This document shows positions 1-6,161 of a stretch of DNA of 8,752 nt, in pieces (the first letter of the stretch is position 1; every line of letters begins with the position of its first letter). The translations under genes and the position numbers were made by a program. The stretch comes from Rhodoferax sp. (GTDB taxonomy: Bacteria; Pseudomonadota; Gammaproteobacteria; Burkholderiales; Burkholderiaceae_C), in assembly GCA_021737905.1 (NCBI GenBank), contig JAIPDA010000089.1:1-8752 (forward strand). Reading direction: 5' to 3'. The notes under the pieces were generated by a model that ran no database searches, was not told the origin of the DNA, and saw nothing but the letters and a program-made list of their open reading frames with translations.

Positions 1-2158
1 CGGCTTTGCCGCCGTCCGAGAACAGCATCACATCGTGCTTGCCGTCGGTCAGCGCCGCGCCGATCAAAAAGTCGCCGTCGTCCAGGTCCACGGCAATGAT
101 GCCGGCCTTGCGCGGGTTGTTGAAGTCGTCCAGCGGCGTGTTTTTGTCGGTGCCCATGGTGGTGGACATGGAAACGTAATGGTCGGCCGGGAAACTGCGG
201 TTGGCGCCTGTGAGCGGCAACACCACCGTGACTTTTTCGCCTTCTTGCAAGGGGAACATGTTGACGATGGGGCGGCCGCGCGAGCCGCGCGAGCCGGCCG
301 GCACTTCCCAGACCTTGAGCCAGTACAGCCGGCCGCGGTTAGAGAAGCACAAAATGTAATCGTGAGTGTTGGCAATGAAGAGCTGGTCCACCCAGTCGTC
401 TTCTTTGGTCGCTGTGGCTTGCTTGCCCCTGCCGCCGCGTTTTTGCGCGCGGTATTCGCTCAATGGCTGGCTCTTGATGTAGCCCAGGTGCGACAAAGTC
501 ACCACCATGTCGGTGGGTGTGATCAGGTCTTCGGTACTCAGGTCAAAAGAGCTGTGCTCGATCAGGCTGCGGCGCGCGCCCAGCTTGGTCTGGCCGAATT
601 CGTTTTTAACGACAGTCAACTCGTCGCCAATGATGGTGGCAACCCGCTCGGGGCGAGACAAGATGTCCAGCAGATCGTCGATCTCGGCCATCACTTCTTT
701 GTACTCGACGACGATCTTGTCTTGCTCCAAACCGGTCAGGCGCTGCAGACGCATCTGCAAAATTTCTTGCGCCTGCGTTTCAGACAGGCGGTACAAGCCG
801 TCGGTGCCCATGCCGAACTCTTTGTCCAGGCCGTCAGGGCGGTAATCGTCGGCATTGACCACGCCGCCGTCGGCGCGGGTGCGGGTGAGCATTTCGCGAA
901 CCAGCTTGCTGTCCCAGGGCTTGAGCATCAGCTCGGCCTTGGCCACGGGCGGTGTGGGCGCGTTGCGGATGATCGCAATGAACTCGTCAATATTGGCCAG
1001 CGCCACCGCCAGGCCTTCCAGCACATGGCCGCGCTCGCGCGCCTTGCGCAGGGTGAACACGGTGCGGCGTGTGACCACCTCGCGGCGGTGCGAGAGGAAC
1101 ACCTGGATCAGGTCTTTCAGGTTGCACAGCTTGGGTTGGCCGTTGACCAGCGCCACCATGTTGATACCGAAGTTGTCTTGCAGCTGCGTTTGCTTGTAGA
1201 GGTTGTTGAGCACCACCTCGGGCACTTCGCCGCGTTTGAGCTCGATGACCAGGCGCATGCCGGACTTGTCGCTCTCGTCCTGAATATGGCTGATGCCTTC
1301 AATTTTCTTTTCATGGACCAGCTCGGCCATGCGTTCTTGCAGCGTCTTTTTGTTGACCTGGTAGGGCAGCTCGTCCACGATGATGGACTGGCGCTGACCT
1401 TTGTCGATGTCTTCAAAGTGGCACTTGGCGCGCATCACCACGCGGCCGCGGCCGGTGCGGTAACCGTCACGCACGCCATTGATGCCGTAAATGATGCCGC
1501 CTGTCGGGAAGTCAGGGCCGGGGATGATCTCCATCAGGTCCTCGATGCTGGCCTCGGGGTTTTTCAGCATGTGCAGGCAGGCATCGACCACTTCGTTCAG
1601 GTTGTGCGGCGGAATGTTGGTGGCCATGCCCACCGCAATACCGCCAGAGCCATTGATCAGCAAATTGGGTATGCGCGAAGGCAGTACCAGCGGCTCTTTT
1701 TCGCTGCCGTCGTAGTTGGGCCCGAAGTCAACGGTTTCCTTGTCGATGTCGGCCAGCATTTCCTGGGCGATCTTGGACAGCCGGATCTCGGTGTAACGCA
1801 TGGCGGCTGCGTTGTCGCCGTCCACCGAGCCGAAGTTACCCTGGCCGTCCACCAGCAGGTGGCGCAATGAAAAATCTTGCGCCATCCGCACGATGGCGTC
1901 ATACACCGACTGGTCACCGTGCGGGTGGTATTTACCGATCACGTCACCGACGATACGGGCCGACTTTTTGTAAGGGCGGTTCCAGTCGTTGTTGAGCTCG
2001 TGCATGGCGAACAGTACGCGCCTGTGCACCGGCTTGAGGCCGTCCCGGGCGTCTGGCAATGCGCGGCCCACGATCACGCTCATGGCGTAATCGAGGTAGC
2101 TGCGCCGCATTTCCTCTTCCAGGCTGATGGGGAGGGTTTCTTTGGCAAACTGGGTCAT
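1..2158 (-). CDS. gyrA: DNA gyrase subunit A (3' end outside window)
   Basis: GyrA is the breakage-reunion subunit of DNA gyrase, which with GyrB introduces negative supercoils using ATP. The minus strand reads open from an ATG at 2158 to the window edge: 719 codons of a family usually about 870-890 residues long, so much of the C-terminal DNA-wrapping domain is missing only because the window ends. The N-terminal segment (MTQFAKETLPISLEEEMRRS) is typical. The catalytic tyrosine is Tyr122 in RYTEI, in exact E. coli numbering, and the GyrA box QKRGGRG is at residues 572-578. In the quinolone-resistance region, residues 81-87 read GDQSVYD: Gln83 and Ser84 where E. coli has Ser83 and Ala84, with Asp87 kept. 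The start is set by full N-terminal alignment with the family; the Shine-Dalgarno is poor. It is divergent from the OmpA-family gene. Identity is certain. Confidence 0.98.
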   Translation of the reverse strand, partial: MTQFAKETLPISLEEEMRRSYLDYAMSVIVGRALPDARDGLKPVHRRVLFAMHELNNDWNRPYKKSARIVGDVIGKYHPHGDQSVYDAIVRMAQDFSLRHLLVDGQGNFGSVDGDNAAAMRYTEIRLSKIAQEMLADIDKETVDFGPNYDGSEKEPLVLPSRIPNLLINGSGGIAVGMATNIPPHNLNEVVDACLHMLKNPEASIEDLMEIIPGPDFPTGGIIYGINGVRDGYRTGRGRVVMRAKCHFEDIDKGQRQSIIVDELPYQVNKKTLQERMAELVHEKKIEGISHIQDESDKSGMRLVIELKRGEVPEVVLNNLYKQTQLQDNFGINMVALVNGQPKLCNLKDLIQVFLSHRREVVTRRTVFTLRKARERGHVLEGLAVALANIDEFIAIIRNAPTPPVAKAELMLKPWDSKLVREMLTRTRADGGVVNADDYRPDGLDKEFGMGTDGLYRLSETQAQEILQMRLQRLTGLEQDKIVVEYKEVMAEIDDLLDILSRPERVATIIGDELTVVKNEFGQTKLGARRSLIEHSSFDLSTEDLITPTDMVVTLSHLGYIKSQPLSEYRAQKRGGRGKQATATKEDDWVDQLFIANTHDYILCFSNRGRLYWLKVWEVPAGSRGSRGRPIVNMFPLQEGEKVTVVLPLTGANRSFPADHYVSMSTTMGTDKNTPLDDFNNPRKAGIIAVDLDDGDFLIGAALTDGKHDVMLFSDGGKA

Positions 2159-2342
2159 GAGGGGCCTGAGAGAAGTCGCAAATAAGCGCAATGCTTGAAA
2201 TTGGGCGCCAATGCAGCCCGGGGGCTGAATCTGGCTAACCCGTCATTTTAAGGCCTTGTGTCAACTGGGCTGCTGTGGCTCACCTGCAACACAAAAAGAA
2301 GCCGCGCAAGCCTACTGGGGTTTTTGCCGTGGCTAAATTGGG

Positions 2343-2370
2343 TTGAGGCCTGAATGAGGTATGGCACAAT
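2343..2370 (+). promoter_or_regulatory. Candidate sigma70 promoter of the OmpA-family gene
   Basis: A TTGAGG -35 element at 2343-2348 is followed after 16 bases by CACAAT at 2365-2370. The -10 is preceded by TG at 2362-2363, an extended -10 arrangement. Transcription would start near 2377, giving a leader of about 80 bases. Each hexamer matches the consensus only in part, so this is a plausible rather than proven promoter. Confidence 0.45.
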
Positions 2371-2444
2371 AGTTGTAACGCTTGGGGTGGTGGTCATTTC
2401 AGGCGTATCGATCAGTAATCGCAGCCTAGCTGCTGTATTTCTCT

Positions 2445-2450
2445 AGAGGA
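2445..2450 (+). promoter_or_regulatory. Ribosome binding site of the OmpA-family gene
   Basis: AGAGGA lies 5 bases upstream of the ATG at 2456. It fixes the start and suits a highly translated outer-membrane protein. Confidence 0.75.
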
Positions 2451-2455
2451 CTACC

Positions 2456-3151
2456 ATGAACAAACTCAATAAAGTGGCCTTGTTGCTTGCTTCTGCAGCG
2501 CTTGTTACCGCTGCCGGCGCACAAACAGTTGACAACTGGAGGAACGGCAGTGGCGAGCTGGTCTGGAAAAACGGCGCTGGCGACCTCTGCTGGCGCAACA
2601 GCAGCTGGACACCTGCAACCGCCGCCAAAGGCTGCGATGGCGCGATTGTTCCAAAGCCAGCACCAGCTCCAGCTCCAGCACCAGCTCCAGCACCCCGCGC
2701 TGCGGCTCCTGCTCCAGCTCCAGCACCCCGCGCTGCGGCTCCTGCTCCAGCCCCAGCCCCAGTTGCAAGGCCAGCTGCCCCAGCTGTAGCCGCCACCAAG
2801 GTCACTTACGCTTCTGATGCTTTCTTTGACTTCAACAAGTCTGCCCTGAAAGCAGAAGGTCGCGCCAAGCTCGACGATCTGGTCGGCAAGATCAAAGGCA
2901 TCAGCCTCGAAGTCATCATCGCCGTCGGTCACACCGACTCCGTGGGCAGCGACGCTTACAACCAGAAGTTGTCCGTCAAGCGAGCCGAATCTGTCAAGGC
3001 TTACCTCGTGACTAAAGGCATCGAGAAAAACCGCGTTTACACCGAAGGCAAAGGCGAGAAACAGCCCGTTGCTGACAACAAGACCGCTGAAGGCCGCGCT
3101 AAAAACCGCCGCGTCGAGATCGAAGTGGTGGGTACACGCGCTAACAAGTAA
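2456..3151 (+). CDS. OmpA-family peptidoglycan-binding outer membrane protein
   Basis: This 231-residue protein is likely to tie the outer membrane to peptidoglycan. It starts with a Sec signal peptide (hydrophobic LLLASAALVTAAGA, AxA-type cleavage expected after Ala22). A short Trp/Asn-rich mature segment follows with two Cys (45, 60) and a near-repeat of WRNGSGEL / WKNGAGDL, then a Pro-Ala linker (about residues 66-112), then an OmpA C-terminal domain. That domain shows FDFN near 125, GHTDS with Asp161, LSVKRA with Arg176 (the Asp and Arg that bind diaminopimelate in this family), and NRRVEIEV near the C terminus. There is no N-terminal eight-stranded barrel, so it is not an E. coli-type OmpA. 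This layout is common next to gyrA in Burkholderiales. It is monocistronic, closed by the terminator at 3170-3197. Confidence 0.95.
   Translation: MNKLNKVALLLASAALVTAAGAQTVDNWRNGSGELVWKNGAGDLCWRNSSWTPATAAKGCDGAIVPKPAPAPAPAPAPAPRAAAPAPAPAPRAAAPAPAPAPVARPAAPAVAATKVTYASDAFFDFNKSALKAEGRAKLDDLVGKIKGISLEVIIAVGHTDSVGSDAYNQKLSVKRAESVKAYLVTKGIEKNRVYTEGKGEKQPVADNKTAEGRAKNRRVEIEVVGTRANK
2651..2765 (+). repeat. Pro-Ala-coding tandem repeat within the OmpA-family gene
   Basis: The stretch is built of CCAGCx-type units coding Pro-Ala. It includes a nearly perfect 33-base tandem duplication: CCCCGCGCTGCGG begins at 2693 and again at 2726, coding PRAAAPAPAPA twice. The period is a multiple of three, so slippage would lengthen or shorten the linker without a frameshift. 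Confidence 0.85.
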
Positions 3152-3169
3152 TCCCTCCGGATCTCTTAT

Positions 3170-3197
3170 AAAAACCGCGCTCCGGCGCGGTTTTTTT
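3170..3197 (+). terminator. Rho-independent terminator after the OmpA-family gene
   Basis: A stem AAAACCGCGC (3171-3180) pairs with GCGCGGTTTT (3185-3194) around a TCCG loop, ending in a run of seven T (3191-3197). It lies 18 bases past the stop codon and only 23 bases before ubiG. Confidence 0.93.
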
Positions 3198-3207
3198 ATG
3201 CCTCAAC

Positions 3208-3213
3208 GATAAT
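3208..3213 (+). promoter_or_regulatory. Candidate -10 element for ubiG (leaderless start?)
   Basis: GATAAT matches the -10 consensus in five of six positions and ends 7 bases before the ubiG ATG. No good -35 is seen at the right distance, because that position falls in the OmpA terminator stem. If used, the mRNA would begin at or next to the start codon. Confidence 0.35.
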
Positions 3214-3220
3214 CATCTTC

Positions 3221-3928
3221 ATGCACACCACTGAAAACGCCGACCCCGCCGAGCTCGCTAAATTCTCCGAACTGGCCCACCGCTGGTGGGACACCGAAAG
3301 CGAGTTCCGTCCCTTGCACCAGATCAATCCCTTGCGCCTGACCTGGATCGACGACATCGTGCCCCTGGCGGGCAAACGGGTGCTCGACATCGGCTGCGGC
3401 GGCGGCATTCTGGCTGACGCCATGGCGCGCAAAGGCGCCGAGGTGCTGGGCATTGATCTGGCCGGCAAAGCCTTGAAAGTGGCCCAGCTGCACGCGCTGG
3501 AGGCGCAAACCCAGGGCGTTCGCTACCGCGAAGTCAGCGCCGAAACCCTGGCCGCCGAGCAGCCCGAAAGCTTTGACGTGGTGACCTGCATGGAAATGCT
3601 GGAGCACGTGCCCGACCCTTCATCGGTGGTGCGTGCCTGCGCCGCATTGGTCAAGCCCGGCGGCCATGTTTTTTTCTCCACCATCAACCGCAATGCCAAG
3701 GCCTTTGTCTTTGCCATCGTCGGTGCCGAGTACATCCTTAATTTGCTGCCCCGCGGCACGCACGAATTCGCCAAGTTCATCAAGCCCAGCGAACTGGCGG
3801 CCTATGCCCGCGCAGCCGGCCTGGACCTGGCGCACACCCGCGGCATGGAATACAACCCCCTGACCCGCCACTACTGGCTTAGCGCCAACACCAGCGTCAA
3901 CTACATGTTGGGCATGCGCAAAGCATGA
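3221..3928 (+). CDS. ubiG: Ubiquinone biosynthesis O-methyltransferase UbiG
   Basis: UbiG uses S-adenosylmethionine to carry out both O-methylations of ubiquinone biosynthesis, at the membrane face in the cytoplasm. The 235-residue protein has the usual family length. The N-terminal signature AELAKFSELAHRWWD lies at about 10-24 and PLHQINPLRL at 31-40. The SAM-binding motif I VLDIGCGGG is at 54-62, an acidic residue ending motif post-I is Asp79 (GIDL), and MEMLEHVPDP (124-133) and LVKPGGHVFFSTINR (143-157) follow. No start codon lies in frame upstream before the terminator, and the conserved N terminus leaves no room for a later start, so ATG 3221 is firm although no Shine-Dalgarno is visible. 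The stop overlaps the start of gph by 4 bases (ATGA), so the two are likely translationally coupled. Confidence 0.97.
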   Translation: MHTTENADPAELAKFSELAHRWWDTESEFRPLHQINPLRLTWIDDIVPLAGKRVLDIGCGGGILADAMARKGAEVLGIDLAGKALKVAQLHALEAQTQGVRYREVSAETLAAEQPESFDVVTCMEMLEHVPDPSSVVRACAALVKPGGHVFFSTINRNAKAFVFAIVGAEYILNLLPRGTHEFAKFIKPSELAAYARAAGLDLAHTRGMEYNPLTRHYWLSANTSVNYMLGMRKA

Positions 3929-4602
3929 GCCGGCCTTTGTTTGAAGGTATCAAAGCGGTTCTGTTTGACCTGGACGGCACCTTGATTGACAGCGCGCCGG
4001 ACCTGGGCGCCGCCGCCAACAAGATGCGCATCGACCGCGGCCTGTCATCCTTTCCCCTGCTCAACTACCGGCACATGGCCGGCGCCGGTGCGCGTGGCCT
4101 GATCGGTGTGGCCTTGGGTTTGAGCCCTGAGCATCCGGATTTTGCGGCGCTCAAAGAAGAGTTTTTGTTGAACTACGAAGCCTGCATGACTGAGCGCACC
4201 TACGCCTTCGAAGGCGTTGAAGAGCTCATCCGCCAGATCGACCGTGCCGGCTTGAAATGGGGCGTTGTCACCAACAAGGCCGAACGCTTTGCCTTGCCAC
4301 TAACCCGCGCCATGCCCCTGTTTGCCACGGCCGCCACTGTGGTCTGCGGTGACACCACGCCGCACCCCAAGCCCCACCCCGCACCCCTGCTTGAAGCCGC
4401 CCGCCAATTGCAGCTTGATCCCGGGCACTGCATTTATGTGGGCGACGACGAGCGAGACATCATCGCCGGCCGCGCCGCCGGCATGCCCACCGTGGCCGCT
4501 GCTTACGGTTACCTGGGTGCCAGCGGCGAAACAGCCGCCTGGAATGCAGACGCCACCATCGGCTCTGCCCGCGATCTATTGACCTATTTGCAAATGCCCT
4601 AA
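3925..4602 (+). CDS. gph: HAD phosphatase, phosphoglycolate phosphatase (Gph) / MupP type
   Basis: This 225-residue HAD-superfamily phosphatase has all four motifs: FDLDGT with nucleophile Asp15 and acid Asp17, VVTNK with Thr116, PKPHP with Lys149, and GDDERD with Asp174/Asp175. A helical cap lies between motifs I and II. Family rules name it Gph, which removes 2-phosphoglycolate. The position directly after ubiG is also that of mupP in pseudomonads, whose product dephosphorylates N-acetylmuramate 6-phosphate in cell-wall recycling and was long annotated as Gph. Sequence alone does not decide between the two substrates. The start ATG overlaps the ubiG stop. The last codons contain the ssrA promoter, and ssrA begins 12 bases after the stop. 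Confidence 0.9.
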   Translation: MSRPLFEGIKAVLFDLDGTLIDSAPDLGAAANKMRIDRGLSSFPLLNYRHMAGAGARGLIGVALGLSPEHPDFAALKEEFLLNYEACMTERTYAFEGVEELIRQIDRAGLKWGVVTNKAERFALPLTRAMPLFATAATVVCGDTTPHPKPHPAPLLEAARQLQLDPGHCIYVGDDERDIIAGRAAGMPTVAAAYGYLGASGETAAWNADATIGSARDLLTYLQMP

Positions 4603-4608
4603 GATAGT
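4579..4608 (+). promoter_or_regulatory. ssrA promoter, embedded in the 3' end of gph
   Basis: TTGACC (4579-4584) and GATAGT (4603-4608) are separated by 18 bases. The mature tmRNA 5' end at 4614 lies 6 bases beyond the -10, as expected for a start site at or near the mature end. The -35 and most of the spacer are coding sequence of gph. Confidence 0.7.
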
Positions 4609-4613
4609 CTCTT

Positions 4614-5000
4614 GGGGCTGCATTGGTTTCGACGTGGGTTCGGACGCGGTGTGGTGCATGTCGAGCTGAATGTGCTCGTAAAACTGATTCAAAAAAACTA
4701 ACTGCAAACGACGAACGTTTCGCACTCGCAGCTTAATTGCCTGTGAGCTTTACAACAGCAGGCCGATGGGCTGGGCAAGGGGTCTTTAGCGCAAGTTAAA
4801 GGCTCCCGGCTGTAAAGATAATTTCATCGGCTGGCACCGGGCTGGGTACCTTAACCCGGGGCAAGACAATAGGGTACTGGCGCCCTGTGTAGCGTGCGAC
4901 TGCGCGACACAGGGGGTAAGACTTAAATCAGACCGCTAAACATGTAGATCTGCCCGAAAAAGGCTTGCGGACGGGGGTTCAAATCCCCCCAGCTCCACCA
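4614..5000 (+). ncRNA. ssrA: tmRNA (transfer-messenger RNA)
   Basis: tmRNA with SmpB rescues stalled ribosomes and tags the nascent peptide for proteolysis. The 5' end GGGGCTG pairs with CAGCTCC just before the encoded ACCA at 4997-5000, giving the acceptor stem with the G3-U70 pair that alanyl-tRNA synthetase needs. The T arm GGGGGTTCAAATCCCCC lies at 4974-4990. The resume codon GCA is at 4704 and the tag reads ANDERFALAA, stopping at TAA 4734-4736. That tag form is typical of betaproteobacteria. The 387-base length and single-piece layout are normal. The rest folds into the pseudoknot region (about 4740-4920). The 3' end is a frequent target of phage and island integrases, which fits the change of content downstream. 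Confidence 0.98.
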
Positions 5001-5006
5001 ATAAAG

Positions 5007-5039
5007 AAAAAACCAACCCTTCGGGGTTGGCTTTTTTTT
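5007..5039 (+). terminator. ssrA terminator, probably bidirectional
   Basis: CCAACCC (5013-5019) pairs with GGGTTGG (5024-5030) around a TTCG loop, followed by eight T at 5032-5039. An A run (5007-5012) on the other side gives a U tract to transcripts arriving on the minus strand. The hairpin could therefore also stop the accessory operon that converges from the right. Confidence 0.92.
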
Positions 5040-5040
5040 G

Positions 5041-5393
5041 CCTACTACCGCGTGTTTGCGCGGGTTCCTGCGGGTTCTTGCGGACTGCGGAGAGAGCCAT
5101 TTCTGCCAGTAACCGGCGCGTTTTACTCTCCGTTTGCGTATTCTCTCTCCGACCCTCCCCACCCGTTGCAGGCCGAAGTCCGGAAGGTACGCCCGTCACT
5201 CTCATATATATCAATGACTTACGCGTGGACGAATCAATCGGTTTTTTCGTGGCATTGGTAGGCTGAGGTAATGACTGTTTAAGGCTGATTGCGGTCATCG
5301 ACGGGAACAAGCCTGATGAACAGCTATCGACCCATTGCAGCCGGTCACATCTTTTAAGACATTGACCTGTTTGCAGCGGAAGCTGACATTGGC
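5041..5393. other. Gene-free junction region downstream of ssrA
   Basis: No open frame here resembles a known protein. It begins with a decamer in two near-identical tandem copies (CGGGTTCCTG 5061-5070, CGGGTTCTTG 5071-5080) and has a short AT-rich patch near 5202-5212. The right part carries a degenerate motif three times: TTGCGGTCAT (5289), TTGCAGCCGGTCACAT (5335) and TTGCAGCGGAAGCTGACATT (5371). It ends where the YnfA-family gene loses its homology. I read it as the residue of an insertion, deletion or integration event beside ssrA. No integrase or complete insertion sequence is visible. Confidence 0.6.
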
Positions 5394-5513
5394 TCACAGT
5401 AAGGGGGGCAACAACAACCAGCCCGACCCCTGACCGCGCAGCCACAGCAGCGGCAAGTAGCAGCCCGCAATTTCGGCGATGGCAGTAGCGAGGTAGAGCA
5501 GCAGGGTTTTCAT
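5394..5513 (-). pseudogene. ynfA: Truncated UPF0060 / YnfA-family membrane protein
   Basis: From ATG 5513 the minus strand reads MKTLLLYLATAIAEIAGCYL, then PLLWLRGQGSGWLLLPPLL, and stops at 5394-5396. This matches the start of the YnfA (UPF0060) family of small four-helix inner-membrane proteins: the first helix with AEIAGCYLP, the WLWL-like turn and the start of helix 2 (GWLLLP). The family is about 105-110 residues long, and here only 39 remain. The expected continuation (a SLALFxWLLTLHP-like stretch and the AAYGG motif) is absent from the downstream DNA in any frame I could read. Break-point sequence differs in character from the gene. The fragment lies 15 bases after the SCO gene stop and is probably the remnant of the last gene of the operon. 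A functional 39-residue peptide is unlikely. Confidence 0.8.
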
Positions 5514-5528
5514 GGCGAAAACAGATCT

Positions 5529-6161
5529 TCAGCCTTCCATGGATTTCAGCAGGCTCAGGATGTCTTCGGCGATCACGGCGGGCTCGGTTCCGTAACTCGA
5601 AAACAGTCGTACGGCGCCGTTGGTGTCGAACACGTACTTGCCCGCCGAATGGTCCATCGTGTACGAGGTGGGCGTTGTACCTTCGGCCTTGCGATAGTAA
5701 ATCTTGAAGCTGTCTGCCACAGCCTTGAGCTCGGCCGGCTCGGGGCGAAGCGCCAGAAAGCTCGGGTCGAAATTGGTCATGTACTCCTTGAGCAGCGTCA
5801 ACGTATCGCGCTCCGGGTCCACCGTGATGAATAGCACCTGAAGCTGCTTGCCCTGATCACCCATGAGGCGTTTGACCTCGGCCAAGGTGGTCATGGAGGT
5901 GGGGCAGACATCCGGGCACTGCGTGAAGCCGAAAAACACCACCACCGCCTTGCCGCGGAAATCGGCCATGGTGCGCACCTGCCCGGTGTGGTCGGTGAGC
6001 TTTAGGTCCTGTGCAAACGCAGCCCCTGTGATGTCGGTGCTCTTGAAAGTGGGTGCCTGGGGCGAACAGCCCGCCAGGACACCACCTGCTGCGAGCCATG
6101 AGACGCTCATCGCCAGCGTCTGACGCCGGTTGAAAGTGAGTGCGTTGGCCATCTGTTTCAC
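5529..6161 (-). CDS. SCO1/SenC/PrrC-family copper-binding lipoprotein
   Basis: SCO proteins have a thioredoxin fold, bind copper in the periplasm and help assemble the CuA site of cytochrome oxidase or act as thiol reductases. The 210-residue product has an N-terminal signal with a lipobox LAGC (Cys32), so it should be lipid-anchored. The copper ligands are present: CPDVC (Cys82, Cys86) after FFGFTQ, and His171 in MDHSAG. VDPERDT (115-121) is also typical. NRRQTLA (11-17) before the hydrophobic stretch is a weak twin-arginine pattern. The start is either GTG 6161, overlapping the stop of the DsbA-like gene as GTGA, or ATG 6152 three codons on; the lipobox holds in both cases. It is the last intact gene of the cluster, followed by the YnfA fragment. 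Confidence 0.95.
   Translation of the reverse strand: MKQMANALTFNRRQTLAMSVSWLAAGGVLAGCSPQAPTFKSTDITGAAFAQDLKLTDHTGQVRTMADFRGKAVVVFFGFTQCPDVCPTSMTTLAEVKRLMGDQGKQLQVLFITVDPERDTLTLLKEYMTNFDPSFLALRPEPAELKAVADSFKIYYRKAEGTTPTSYTMDHSAGKYVFDTNGAVRLFSSYGTEPAVIAEDILSLLKSMEG

Larger units (their letters stand above)
2159..2455. other. Divergent gyrA / OmpA-family intergenic region
   Basis: This 297-base stretch holds no gene. It must carry the promoters of gyrA (leftward) and the OmpA-family gene (rightward). On the minus strand a perfect TTGACA (2264-2259) and a TAAAAT (2250-2245) are visible, but only 8 bases separate them, so they do not form a normal sigma70 pair. The gyrA promoter is therefore not resolved. 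The GC-rich near-palindrome CAGCCC-GG-GGGCTG at 2214-2227 lies in the gyrA leader. The rightward promoter is listed separately. Confidence 0.6.

Noticed and set aside
35..1870. A 611-codon plus-strand open frame
   Set aside because: It lies antisense to gyrA and its protein is low-complexity (His/Val/Gln/Ala rich), as expected from the mirror of a GC-rich coding strand. gyrA in the opposite strand has catalytic residues and full family alignment.
2245..2264. TTGACA with TAAAAT as the gyrA promoter
   Set aside because: The hexamers are individually good but only 8 bases apart, which does not suit a sigma70 promoter.
5061..5080. Tandem decamer CGGGTTCCTG / CGGGTTCTTG as an integrase arm site
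   Set aside because: Two copies with one mismatch are too little to call a binding site, and no integrase gene is in view. It is kept only as a description of the junction.
4923..5445. Minus-strand frames over the tmRNA 3' end, with GGFEPPSAS or GDLNPRPQA in their products
   Set aside because: These peptides are the well-known false translations of the antisense of tmRNA/tRNA T arms. The rest of the frames has no recognisable protein.
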